In this document: positions 55,363 through 64,000 of the stretch, one piece after another
Numbering within the stretch: the first letter of the stretch is position 1
Layout: every line of letters starts with the position of its first letter
Assembly (NCBI RefSeq): GCF_029784155.1
Contig: NC_073693.1
Span: 153,237,442-153,301,441, forward strand
Direction of reading: 5' to 3'
Length of the DNA stretch: 64,000 nt
Source of the DNA: Uranotaenia lowii
Taxonomy: Eukaryota > Arthropoda > Insecta > Diptera > Culicidae
Notes under the pieces: generated by a model
Database searches by the model: none
What the model was told of the DNA's origin: nothing
The model's input: only the letters and a program-made list of their open reading frames with translations
Position numbers and translations under genes: made by a program

Positions 55363-56268
55363 TTACAAATTCGGTGCGACAAAGTTCAAGAAGTTCATAA
55401 AGACTTCGAATCCAATGAAACAGGCAGCATTGGCCGGGAATGCTCGCAGCATAACCGGGGTCACGCCTTTGTACAGGGCCATCGGACCTTCGTTCTTCAT
55501 CAGCTCCCTGAATACATCCCTAATACCGTTCTTGTAGGTACCCTGGGGAGCTGTCTGTAGACGCGATTTCAGTACATCAGCTGGCATTCCGATGGCCCAG
55601 TTGGCAATACCGGCCATTCCACCGGCAAAGATTGTTCCCAGCAATCCGGCGCCAGTGTCCTGCTTCTCGCCAGGCTTCGGGGCCATGGCTTTCTTTACGT
55701 ATTCGTACGTCAAAAAGTACATTCCCGAGGCAGGAACATCCCTGAGTAGTGTAGCGAAAGCTCCCTTGTAGATACTCCGAATTCCACCTTCGGCGTATAG
55801 CTGCTTGGCACAGTCAACCATACCATTGTACTTCTGCGGCGTGTTTCCACCCTGTTGGATCTGTAGAAGGCACTTTATTCGTTCACCGGGAGCCATAACG
55901 GTGGTGGTAAAAATACCCGAGAATGCACCAGCCGCAAACAGCTGTGTATTGCTGAGCTCTTCATCGGGAGTCCTTTGCTGCAACCTTTTACCGAGACCAA
56001 AGCCAAAAAAGCTCATCGCAAAGATCGGTGCAACACCTGCAATCGGAGCGGACATCCCCTTGTACAGGCCCCTGAATCCTTCCCGCTGGACCGTTTTCCG
56101 CGCACAGTCCCATGTGCCTGCGTACAATGGCGCCTGGCCAGCACTTGGCAAGGGCATAGTTTGTAATCGTACCTTGATTGTGTCCAGCGGATGACCCGCC
56201 AACACCGTACAAATACCGCCGAACCCTCCCGATAGAAAATATTTTATCGGGCTCACGTTCTCGGACAT
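55363..56268 (-). CDS. colt: Mitochondrial carnitine/acylcarnitine carrier (SLC25A20 family)
   Basis: 301 residues in one exon from ATG at 56268. It exchanges acylcarnitine for carnitine across the inner mitochondrial membrane for fatty-acid oxidation; the fly orthologue is congested-like trachea. Three Solcar repeats each carry the P-x-[DE]-x-x-[KR] signature: PLDTIK (27-32), PGERIK (127-132) and PADVLK (229-234), with the matching G-rich helices ([47 protein letters not shown]). RDVPASG and [11 protein letters not shown] are the even-helix segments expected for this carrier. The frame is open upstream of ATG only through non-ATG codons that cross a splice acceptor, so I keep the internal ATG. 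An AATAAA lies on the minus strand at 55354-55349, very close to the stop. Confidence 0.94.
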   Translation of the reverse strand: MSENVSPIKYFLSGGFGGICTVLAGHPLDTIKVRLQTMPLPSAGQAPLYAGTWDCARKTVQREGFRGLYKGMSAPIAGVAPIFAMSFFGFGLGKRLQQRTPDEELSNTQLFAAGAFSGIFTTTVMAPGERIKCLLQIQQGGNTPQKYNGMVDCAKQLYAEGGIRSIYKGAFATLLRDVPASGMYFLTYEYVKKAMAPKPGEKQDTGAGLLGTIFAGGMAGIANWAIGMPADVLKSRLQTAPQGTYKNGIRDVFRELMKNEGPMALYKGVTPVMLRAFPANAACFIGFEVFMNFLNFVAPNL

Positions 56269-56460
56269 TTTACTGATTAACTGATAATGCTGGTCGCTTA
56301 CAAAATTACCAAAACAGATTATATCACTGTGCGTTGCTGCTTGACCTACACAGAAACAAACAAAAAAATAGCTTATCAACCTATTATTCAATGACAAGTC
56401 TCCCGAAGGAGAGCCACCAAAAAGGAAAGTATAAATGTAACGTTACTCACTTAACCAAGT
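56269..56460 (-). other. colt: 5' UTR, first intron and first exon end of the carrier gene
   Basis: Minus strand: a donor gtgagt begins at 56450 and an acceptor (pyrimidine-rich, ending tgtag) finishes at 56346, defining a 105-bp intron. Exon 2 starts at 56345 with 77 bp of leader before the ATG. Exon 1 is non-coding and extends right from 56451. A TATTTATA on the minus strand at 56697-56690 is a possible TATA element, which is weak evidence for the start site. Confidence 0.6.
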
Positions 56461-56699
56461 CAAGTCAAGACTAATTCCACGAGTCCAAAGTTCGAGTCGA
56501 TTGTAGGTAGTCAGACTCGTTCGGCAAATTGATGCAGGCAGGCAGTGATGATGGGGCAAATACACAATCAACACTAGACGTTTCCCGAAAACCAGTTAAA
56601 AACACCACAACAGCAATGCGATATCAGCTGTCCTCTGTCAGGCTGAGAGAGAGTTGCGAACGAATTGGATATGATGACTGTTCTCTTGTATAAATATTT

Positions 56700-57570
56700 T
56701 TTCGTCTTTACCCCGATGATGACAGTTGAGCACGAAAGTTTGCTTTATTGAAATTTAACTTTATTTTTAAATCAATTTTAACTCGAGAAATTAGAAAAAA
56801 AACTCCTAAATAAGTAAATATATAATACTGCTAGTATGATTCTTAAGACGACTTATCTTAGTTGACATAGTTTAGTGAAAGTATCTTTAGTAAATAAAGT
56901 ATTGAAGTTTGTTTTGTGTATTTATTTCGTTTCATATGTAGCTCCTTATTTTTTTTTCAGATTACTTTGATCAAATCTTACATGTCACTTTCTCCCAGAG
57001 TGGATAAAAATCATAAAAGTCGGATTTTTTTTATTTAAATCGGATTTTTTTAAATTTAAATCGGATTTTTTTTAATTTAAATCAGATTTTTTGATTTAAT
57101 TATGATTTATCCAATAGACTGCTTTATGAGTGAAAAAAATCAGCTACAAAAAATAGTAATATCTGATTGTTGAGGATAATTCTGAAATGCGATTTTAGTT
57201 TTAGATGATTCCATCAAAGAGGAATTGTGTGAATATTGAAAGCTTTTAAATTCGTTGAATGTAAAAGTCTAAGAAAAACATAAATTTAAATAATATCATA
57301 AAAAATAGAAAATTTCATTAACTTTGCTTGAAATAAATAAACGAAAACTATTTTGAGCAGACTTATGCGGATATTGTTTGTGTTATTTTGTTGGAATTGC
57401 CGAATTTTCAGTAAAAATATCTTTCTAATTGAATTAAATTTGTATGGACATTTCCATAAAAAGACTTCATCGATTATAGTTTTCAAATGCAGAATTCAAA
57501 ACGTTGTTTGTTCAATCACCAACATAAATTCTCTGTTTTAGAAAAAAAAAATCAAGGATAGAAATTAGCC
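56700..57570. other. AT-rich intergenic sequence with small tandem repeat
   Basis: At about 57018-57095 the phrase aaatcggattttttt is repeated four times with small changes. Otherwise no features recognised. Confidence 0.5.
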
Positions 57571-57574
57571 TTCT

Positions 57575-57800
57575 CATGCCGTTCGGGTCAATATGACCCG
57601 AAGCGAACTTTAAATTCGTCTCTTTTGAAAAAAATCATAAAAATATGAAATTTGGAACATATTACTAAATCCACGAGATACATAAACTGTAGAAAAAGCA
57701 ATTTCCGGTGACCACCGGAAGTGCCCGAACTGAAATGCCGAACTTACACATTTGCCGTTCGGGTCAATATGACCCGAGAGTTTGCGCGCGTACCCCTGAT
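57575..57800. repeat. Paired CGGGTCAATATGACCCG palindromes
   Basis: The 17-bp palindrome occurs at about 57586-57602 and again at about 57758-57774, each inside the longer phrase gccgttcgggtcaatatgac and continuing ccga. They are about 170 bp apart and may be the ends of a small MITE. The target duplication is not clear. Confidence 0.6.
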
Positions 57801-57941
57801 GATACATATTAACCGATTTTCATGATTTTCATGATTTTAGATTCATTATTTGTTATTTGTTATTTATTTCTTATCAACGGATCACATGTTGATCCAAATG
57901 ATTACTTCAAATTGAAATTAAAAACATAACATAAAGTCTAA

Positions 57942-60144
57942 CTATGGGGTTCTCAAGGCCCTTATCACTTTTCTTCGGAAAACATCCTTCGAAACGTCGA
58001 AGTTGAAATGCACCGAGAAACTGTTGAACGATCTCATTGCGCCGATGAGGGCGCTATTAGCTCCGTAATTGTTCATTCGAAAGGGAATGAACAACTGAAG
58101 ATCCAGATTTCTAAGACCACGGGGTCGTACACTAAGCGGAATAGCCTCCAGTAGCGTGGGACAGTCGATTCGAGATGTCAGGAGGTCGTCGACGAATGAG
58201 ACACGTGTTGCTTGTCTGCGAACTTGAAGAGTATCGATATCTATGAGGCGGCATCGATTTTCGTAGCTAGGCAAGCGAAACAGGTCTTGCCAGTTCAGGT
58301 GTCCAAGGGCGTATCGCAAAAATCGCCGCTGAATAGCCTCGAGCCGATCGACACCGTTCTGGTAATACAGCTGATGCGTATTCAAGTATGGAACGAACAA
58401 TGCTGCAGTATAGGCTTTTCAGGCAATACACGTCCTTGAAGTCCTTCGCCACTCTAAAAATGAAACCGAGACTTCTGGATGCTTTGTCAATCACGTAGTT
58501 GGTGTGTGTCTTGAATTCCAAGCGCTGATCTAAGATAACGCCAAGATCGTTAACGTGGTTCACACGTGAGATGGGTTAGTCTCCTAGGAAGTACTCCGCA
58601 ATTAAAGGCTGCCGCTTACGAGAAAAGCTGATGACTGCACATTTGTTGCGGTTTGATGGCAGGCAGCTGAAGTTCTAGAACAAAAGATGCATAATTTAAG
58701 CCTACTTTAATGATCCATTTGATAAATTTGGGTTTTGAGGTGGATCATATGTGCTCCATTGGGAAGATAACAACACATAGTGTGCAAATGAAAAACAGGA
58801 AATAATTGCAAAAAAACGTGGAATTTCATCACTTTATTGATCACAAACTAACATGATCCTATTTGATAAAAATCTTCTTTGGTGTACGCATCCCTCGAAA
58901 ATCTATTTATTGAATATTTGAAATTTTCATTCTTGCCTTGAACAATGGCCGCCATGACACTTTTCGCAAGAAAAACAAAACATGCCGTTTTTCGAGAAAA
59001 TCACGAACTTTTACAAATTTTTGGAGACATGTAGTCATTTAAGAAGATGAAATAACTATCCTGAAGCGATTTTTTTTGTTGACGAAAGGATATTCATGAG
59101 TATTGATTAGAAGCTTCAAAAGAAGAAAAGTACGTTTTGTTCCCAGTGTATCACCAGTGATCCACTTTACTTACACAAAAATTTATATGTTTTAGTTAAA
59201 ATCTAAGTAAACCATCAATTGATTCTGCTTGCATATGCAATCTTCTGCACGGCAGTATTTTTATTTGAGGGAAATTATAAAAACTTGTCAAGTTATTGAA
59301 CAACAAATGACGACTTGATTTAAATTCGAAAATAATCCGACTTTTTTGTAGCTTTTGATCTGCCAAGCAAAACCTAGCGAACCGAATTTCTTCAAATTTG
59401 GTGCAATGTTTCTTCACTCATATCTACACATTCGGTGAAAAAATGATGTTGATCCAAAGCGCCCAGTTCAAGTGCGAGCTGTGCAAAGTTGTGGATCACT
59501 TGTGCTACCATGGGAAGGAAAGGGTTAATGTCGCACCAATCAGCGAAGAGGTTAAATTGACACTGCAGAAAATTTATGTCGTCGTGGTCGTTTATGGTGT
59601 AGAATAGTTTTAGGTCATCGGCATAGCAAAGTTTGGGGACGTCGAGGAGTGACAACACGTCGTTGAAATTAATTAGGAAAATGATCGGTCCTAGATGGCT
59701 ACCTTGAGGAACACCAGAGGTGGCTGGGAACTGCCTGGAAAAAGTGTCACCCGTTCGAACAATCAATTTACGACCGGTTGAGTAACTGCGGAACCAACCC
59801 AGTAGCGTACCACAGAATCCTAAGCGTTCGAGTTTTCCGATGGCAATCTCATGGTTCACCTTGTCGAATGCAGCGGACAGATCAGTATAGATTGCATCAG
59901 TTTGAGATTTGGCAGCAAAACTTTCATGCACAACAGAAGTGAACGTTAGCAAGTTACTTGTTGTAGAGCGCTTGGGCATGAATCCGTGCTGATCATTGGA
60001 GATGTAATTTTTGCAGGACGTCCAAGACCACCAATTCAAATAGTTTGGCAATAGAACATAAAGCAGAGATTCCACGGTAATTGTTAATATCTCTCCTATC
60101 TTCTTTTTTATGAACCGGGAACATGTAATAAAGCTTCCTTCCAT
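57942..60144 (-). pseudogene. LINE RT and C-terminal frames, interrupted
   Basis: The RT portion (60144 to about 59530) has NDQHGFMPKRSTTSNLLTFT, AIYTDLSAAFDKVNHEIAIG, GVPQGSHLGPIIFL and the catalytic CYADDLKLFY, then breaks in FADWCDI where the MITE begins. Beyond the MITE, thumb and C-terminal blocks continue: VNDLGVILDQRLEFKTH, CLKSLYCSIVRSILEYAS and (after a frame change at about 58400) LEAIQRRFLRYALGHLNWQD through the stop at 57942. A stop in the thumb near 58580 and the frame changes leave no functional product. Confidence 0.87.
58664..59524. mobile_element. piggyBac-type MITE (copy 2), uninterrupted
   Basis: Same element as 37904-51231 but without the nested insertions: about 860 bp collinear with its four blocks. 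The right end gggaaggaaaggg is followed by TTAA (59525-59528). The left 60 bp including the terminal repeat is missing, with the junction at a cagct microhomology. A 13-bp difference (ttcactcatatct region) near 59410 separates the copies. Confidence 0.87.
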
Positions 60145-60335
60145 AGTAGAGGGAAGATGGCTCTATCAAGCGAAGCTTGAAAAATGAGCCGAATAGGGGT
60201 CAGCAGGGGTCAACAGGTATGAAACTTTTCAAAAAAGCAGCTGGTATCCCGTCCGGGCTCGTAAGAAAGGAATTCTTGAGCTTCGCTGCTGCTGTTGCCG
60301 CCGAAATTTCAACACCACCGTTCCGTTAGCGATAA

Positions 60336-60838
60336 TGTTTTTATTATGCTTTAAAGCTAGAAATATGGTTTTCTATTAGGATACAATTTCAAAAGGGAAG
60401 CAATTATTACTTACAATATCAGTGGCGACTCGTATACTCGGCGCACAACAATCTAATTTTAGATATCAACGTGGTTGTTACTCTGGTAGAGCAAATCTAG
60501 AGTTAGGAATGATGTTTTAAATAAGGTACAAATCATATTTATCTGATGGTAACTTACGATTCGTCTTGCGACTACAATATTGGCAAATAAAACAAGTGAA
60601 CGAGGTGATATTGCCAACGTAACCTAACCTATAGAATTAGACAAGATTTTAGGCAAAGTTCACAAATTAGCTGGTTTTTTCCACTTACGATGGTTTTCGA
60701 TATCTTTGACTTCTCAAGTCCAATCGTTACCACAGGCAATTCACGAGTTTCAAAAAAACTAAACTATAATTGTAGCGAGTAATCACTCCGGCTTATACCA
60801 CGTTGATTATAATAAAGCGATTTCGATCTCCACCAATC
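60336..60838 (-). repeat. Possible 3' LTR/UTR remnant of the BEL/Pao element
   Basis: Lies downstream of the BEL pol on its coding strand. After the purine-rich tract at about 61274-61300 (minus: gaagataggaagagaagcga), sequence beginning near tgtcagattggtgg could be LTR, split by the MITE at 60849-61263. I could not find a second LTR copy in the window, so the boundaries are unverified. Confidence 0.35.
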
Positions 60839-60848
60839 TGACAAACTA

Positions 60849-61263
60849 TAGACACTATAATTTCATATAGTCTGGCAAAGAGAATGACGGGAGCCAATCG
60901 AACTGTCATTCGCGGGAGCCAATCGAGGAAACTTTCTAAATATTGGAAAATCATGGTTGAAGTATTGTGATTCACAAGGCTTTTCTGGAATTTTGATAAC
61001 ATAAACTAAAATTATTTAGCTTAATTTTCACTATTTTTTCACCTATAGATCATAATATATTTTTCAAAAGCGATTTCGAGTTGAAGTGACAAAAAAAGCA
61101 TGTTATTTACGAATTTGAGAAACTATTTTTTATTTTGAAACTGAAGAGAGTTATGAAGAGCTTGAACATTATCGTAGAATGCTCGATTGGCTCCGCACCA
61201 ATGACAGTTCGATTGGCTCCCGTCATTCTCTTTGCCAGACTATATGAAATTAAAGTGTCTATA
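60849..61263. mobile_element. TIR MITE, 415 bp, MULE- or mariner-like
   Basis: Ends tagacactataatttcatat and its partner atatgaaattaaagtgtcta are inverted repeats about 90-100 bp long, sharing agaatgacgggagccaatcg. A 10-bp direct repeat TGACAAACTA flanks both sides (60839-60848, 61264-61273), which favours a Mutator-like duplication. A TA duplication with slightly longer ends is the alternative. Confidence 0.7.
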
Positions 61264-61310
61264 TGACAAACTACTTTTTCGCTTCTCTTCCTATCTTCTA
61301 CTTCCGCTAT

Positions 61311-63089
61311 TTATTCTTCTCTCTTTTTACCTCCTACACGCTTAGCTTCTAACACTTTATCGATGATTAAATCCGTGGCAACATCCTCCGCCCCGTAAAG
61401 ATGCTCCGGATCAGCAGCTTTACCCGATTCTCTCACGTCCACGATTGCCAGCTTCGCCACCGGTCTTTTCATGATTCCCATGTTTCCAGTTTGAACATAG
61501 GCCTGACGCGTTCTTCCATCTTTCCCTGGAACTGTACGTACAACCTTGCCACGGATCCAACGGTTACGAATACCATCATCAGCTATGAATACCAGGTCAC
61601 CGATTACTATAGGCTTCACGTCATCGTACCATTTCGTCCTTCGATTGAGTGTTGGGAGATATTCTTTCACCCATCTTTGCCAGAACGTATCTAGCAGCTT
61701 CTGACACTGATTCCACCCGCTGGTCAATGCTTCTCGTTCGCTGGTTGGACGCTTTTCTGGTTGTTTAGCACCATGGGAATTAAGCAGCAAAAAATGGTTG
61801 AGTGTCAAAGATTCCTGGTCAGCTGTTTCCAAGGGGAGGTGTGTCAACGGCCTGGAGTTGACGATGGATTCCGCTTCACAAAGAACAGTGACAAAGACTT
61901 CGTCTGTCGGAGAACGAGATTCATGTAAAGCATTCATTGCCACCTTCACCGTGCGCACCATCCTCTCCCACGCACCGCCCATGTGCGGAGAGGAAGGGGG
62001 ATTGAAGAGCCATTCGGTTTCCGCGTTCGTGAACGTCGAAGCTAACCCTTCATTCAGCATCTTTATTTCGTTCCGGAGCTCGCGACTCGCGCCGACAAAG
62101 TTCGTGCCATTGTCACTGAACACCTTCAGTGGGGGTCCACGGCGTGCGATGAATCGGCGTATAGCAAGCTTACAGGCTTCAGTTGACAATGACGTGACCG
62201 CTTCCAGGTGCACCGCTCTCACCACCAGGCAGGTGAATAAGGCCACCCACCTCTTGACGTTGGATCGCCCAATCTTGATCGAATATGGACCGAAGTAATC
62301 GATGCCTACTACGGAAAACGGCCTTCCTCCCGGTGTCACTCGTTCTTCCGGAAGAGGCGCCATTCGTGGCGCCTCCGGTTTTGCCTTGTACACCTTACAC
62401 CAACAGCATCCTTTCGCCACCCGACGTACAACGGCTCTGAGTTCGGAAATGTAGAACTTTTGCCGCAACTCGTTCACAACGGTCTCACCGTAACTATGCG
62501 CATATTTTCTGTGATACCAATCTACTAGCAACTCCGTCACACGATGACCTTTGGGCAAAATGATAGGGTACTTGGCATCATACGCAGCAAACGGCGAATA
62601 CTCGGTTCTGCTCTGCATTCTTATAATTCCCGTTTCGTCTACAAACGGCGACAGCTTACGAAGAGGACTGGTTTTCTCCAGTTTGCAGCTTAAGTTTTTG
62701 GGATCCGACTTGAGTTTTTCCAATATGATGATTTCATCCGGGTACGCCTCACTTTGAGCAAGACGCCATAGAGCTCTTTCAGCGTACTCGAAGTCAATCT
62801 GTCTCAGTTCGCCTACCGTAGTTGCTTTTTTCACCTGGCCAGTTTTTCTAACGTGATTCCTCCAACTGAACATGAACGACACGGTTCGCAAAAGACGTTC
62901 CCACTTGGAAAACTTTCCTAAATCGTACAGCTGGTCCTTCACTTCTCGATGCACATGTATCGGTCGCAGTTCCTCGACGATCTCAACTGGCTTAACCACC
63001 TTCTGTGGCCATTCCGCTTCAGCAAGGTACAGGAACTCTGGCCCGATGAACCATCTGCTATCCGATTTCAAACAGGGACCTTTTCCCAC
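61311..63089 (-). CDS. BEL/Pao retrotransposon integrase region of Pol
   Basis: 592-codon frame holding the end of the polyprotein. The zinc-binding HHCC module has H193 and H198 and the cysteines at about 228-231. The DDE core has GIDYFGPY (Asp 264), VFSDNGTNF (Asp 326) and GGAWERMVRTVK (Glu 374), followed by the C-terminal WYDDVKPIVIGDLVFIADDG and RWIRGKV segments typical of BEL integrases. It inserts the cDNA into host DNA. The N-terminal 180 residues are the linker after RNase H. It is out of frame with the upstream RT/RNase H by one base in an A-run near 63081-63084. No envelope-like ORF follows. Confidence 0.93.
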   Translation of the reverse strand: MGKGPCLKSDSRWFIGPEFLYLAEAEWPQKVVKPVEIVEELRPIHVHREVKDQLYDLGKFSKWERLLRTVSFMFSWRNHVRKTGQVKKATTVGELRQIDFEYAERALWRLAQSEAYPDEIIILEKLKSDPKNLSCKLEKTSPLRKLSPFVDETGIIRMQSRTEYSPFAAYDAKYPIILPKGHRVTELLVDWYHRKYAHSYGETVVNELRQKFYISELRAVVRRVAKGCCWCKVYKAKPEAPRMAPLPEERVTPGGRPFSVVGIDYFGPYSIKIGRSNVKRWVALFTCLVVRAVHLEAVTSLSTEACKLAIRRFIARRGPPLKVFSDNGTNFVGASRELRNEIKMLNEGLASTFTNAETEWLFNPPSSPHMGGAWERMVRTVKVAMNALHESRSPTDEVFVTVLCEAESIVNSRPLTHLPLETADQESLTLNHFLLLNSHGAKQPEKRPTSEREALTSGWNQCQKLLDTFWQRWVKEYLPTLNRRTKWYDDVKPIVIGDLVFIADDGIRNRWIRGKVVRTVPGKDGRTRQAYVQTGNMGIMKRPVAKLAIVDVRESGKAADPEHLYGAEDVATDLIIDKVLEAKRVGGKKREE

Positions 63090-63963
63090 ATTTTGTCGCC
63101 TCGTCCGCTACGTTTTCTTTGGTAGGGACCCAGCGCCACTCATCAACGTTGGTCAGTTCTTGGATTTCACCCACTCGAAACGCCACGTACGGCCGGTACT
63201 TCATGGCATCCGACTTGATCCATGACAATACCGTGCTGGAATCGCTCCAGAAGAACTTTTTCTTGATTGGAATAGAGTGTCCTTGGGCAATTGATTTTGA
63301 CATTCGGCTACCGATTACTGCTGCTTCTAGCTCTAAGCGGGGCATTGATAACGGCTTCAATGGAGCCACTCTGGCTTTGGAAGACACTAAAATACATCGA
63401 GGCTGTCCACAGTCAACTATCCGGAAGTATGCCACAGCTGAATATGCGTTCTCTCCTGCATCAACAAATACGTGCATTTGCAACGTTTGATAACTATCTT
63501 TCGCATAATGGGGAAAGTAGCAACGTGGGATTCTCTCTACATCCATCTCTCGGAACACATCTAACCATCTCGTCCATAGTGATTCGATCTCCGGTGGAAC
63601 TGGATCATCCCAGCCCACAGAGTTTCTCCACAACGTTTGGATCAACACCTTGGCCTGTATCAACAAATGCGCAAGTAAGCCTAAAGGGTCAAACAGACTC
63701 ATGACGAATTTCAATATCATTCTTTTCGAAAGAATTAATTTTCCGGCAATCAATTGTTGCAAATCATCCCGTAGCAGAACTCTGTAGCCGAACTGATCGC
63801 TGTCTGGGTACCAAGTCATACCAAGTACGCGTTCGCTTTGGTACACTGTATTGTCGCTAAATTGCTTCGGTTCCGTAACACATTCTTGTCCGAGTTGAGA
63901 GAGAACTTGACTCGAATTCGATAGAAAATTCCTTAACTCCATACCTGCTGACGAGTGTATCAT
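63058..63963 (-). CDS. BEL/Pao RT thumb and RNase H region of Pol (continues past window)
   Basis: 301-codon frame running in from beyond base 64000. It shows the RT-RNase H connection (RVLGMTWYPDSDQFGYRV, SLFDPLGLLAHLLIQAKVLI) and the BEL RNase H: HVFVDAGENAYSAVAYF, KARVAPLKPLSMPRLELEAA and FFWSDSSTVLSWI, ending VPTKENVADEATKCGK. The frame then slips relative to the integrase frame because of one extra base in an A-run, so this copy is probably inactive unless that is a sequencing or assembly error. Strand and order place gag, protease and the RT catalytic core right of the window. Confidence 0.92.
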   Translation of the reverse strand: MIHSSAGMELRNFLSNSSQVLSQLGQECVTEPKQFSDNTVYQSERVLGMTWYPDSDQFGYRVLLRDDLQQLIAGKLILSKRMILKFVMSLFDPLGLLAHLLIQAKVLIQTLWRNSVGWDDPVPPEIESLWTRWLDVFREMDVERIPRCYFPHYAKDSYQTLQMHVFVDAGENAYSAVAYFRIVDCGQPRCILVSSKARVAPLKPLSMPRLELEAAVIGSRMSKSIAQGHSIPIKKKFFWSDSSTVLSWIKSDAMKYRPYVAFRVGEIQELTNVDEWRWVPTKENVADEATKCGKRSLFEIG

Positions 63964-64000
63964 ACGAACCGTTTGGGTAAGTTCAACGACTTCTTCCAGG
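63964..64000 (-). CDS. BEL/Pao Pol continuing past the right edge
   Basis: The minus-strand frame stays open to the end of the window; the upstream part cannot be judged from here. Confidence 0.5.

Larger units (their letters stand above)
57847..60335 (-). mobile_element. Jockey/CR1-group LINE carrying a piggyBac-type MITE
   Basis: Oriented right to left. The 5' end is truncated within RT (a GIPAAFLKSFI-type segment at about 60215-60260). The 3' end is a T/A tail (attatttgttatttgttatt on plus) near 57847-57870. It shares the 3' UTR phrase gatccaaatgat with 25147-26750. It is interrupted by the MITE at 58664-59524. The BEL-related sequence begins right of about 60335. Confidence 0.85.

Noticed and set aside
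55805..56194. Plus-strand 129-aa frame across the carrier
   Set aside because: Antisense shadow of a strongly conserved gene.
56269..56397. In-frame N-terminal extension of the carrier starting at 56397
   Set aside because: It begins with TTG and crosses a good splice acceptor at 56346. The ATG at 56268 gives the normal family start.

Overview
The window is nuclear DNA of an insect, most likely a culicine mosquito. Genes are sparse and split by short introns (47-105 bp) or by one very large one. Non-LTR and BEL/Pao retrotransposons, tRNA-derived SINEs and MITEs of several DNA-transposon superfamilies fill nearly everything else. The species call is an inference from this TE mix. The host genes themselves are recognisable by family.

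Host genes. (1) The amino-terminal part of the Rho-GEF Trio lies on the minus strand. Coding exons at 22849-23027 and 2384-2996 join in phase across an intron of about 19.85 kb. The gene continues to the left of base 1. A possible promoter and non-coding first exon lies near 29.03-29.57 kb. (2) The kinetochore gene Mis12 (plus strand, three exons, 53529-54221) encodes 188 residues. (3) The mitochondrial carnitine/acylcarnitine carrier (minus strand, 55363-56268, 301 residues) has a non-coding first exon. Mis12 and the carrier converge tail to tail.

Layout. 1-905: LINE relic. 2.4-22.8 kb: trio intron 1, holding two hAT-like elements, a long inverted repeat with tRNA-like promoters, a Harbinger-type MITE, an unclassified 2.4-kb insertion, a second Harbinger MITE, and a 4.24-kb MULE-like element that itself contains a LINE, another MITE and a Transib-like foldback. 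25.1-26.7 kb: Jockey/CR1-group LINE. 26.8-28.2 kb: degenerate minisatellite. 30.5-32.9 kb: decayed LINE with a repeated GC-rich leader. 32.9-37.3 kb: an array of about 150-bp units carrying two foldback insertions. 37.9-51.2 kb: one piggyBac-type MITE blown up to 13.3 kb by nested insertions. 57.8-60.3 kb: LINE containing an uninterrupted copy of that same MITE. 60.8-64.0 kb: BEL/Pao element with a 1-nt frameshift, continuing past the right edge.

The main discovery is structural. Terminal repeats and target-site duplications (TSDs) can be read directly for more than ten insertions, so the order of events can be reconstructed from this window alone. The most unusual pieces are a pair of head-to-tail terminal-repeat elements with different intron-bearing cargo ORFs, a family of Transib-like palindromes with 5-bp C-N3-G target duplications, and a gag-only LINE.
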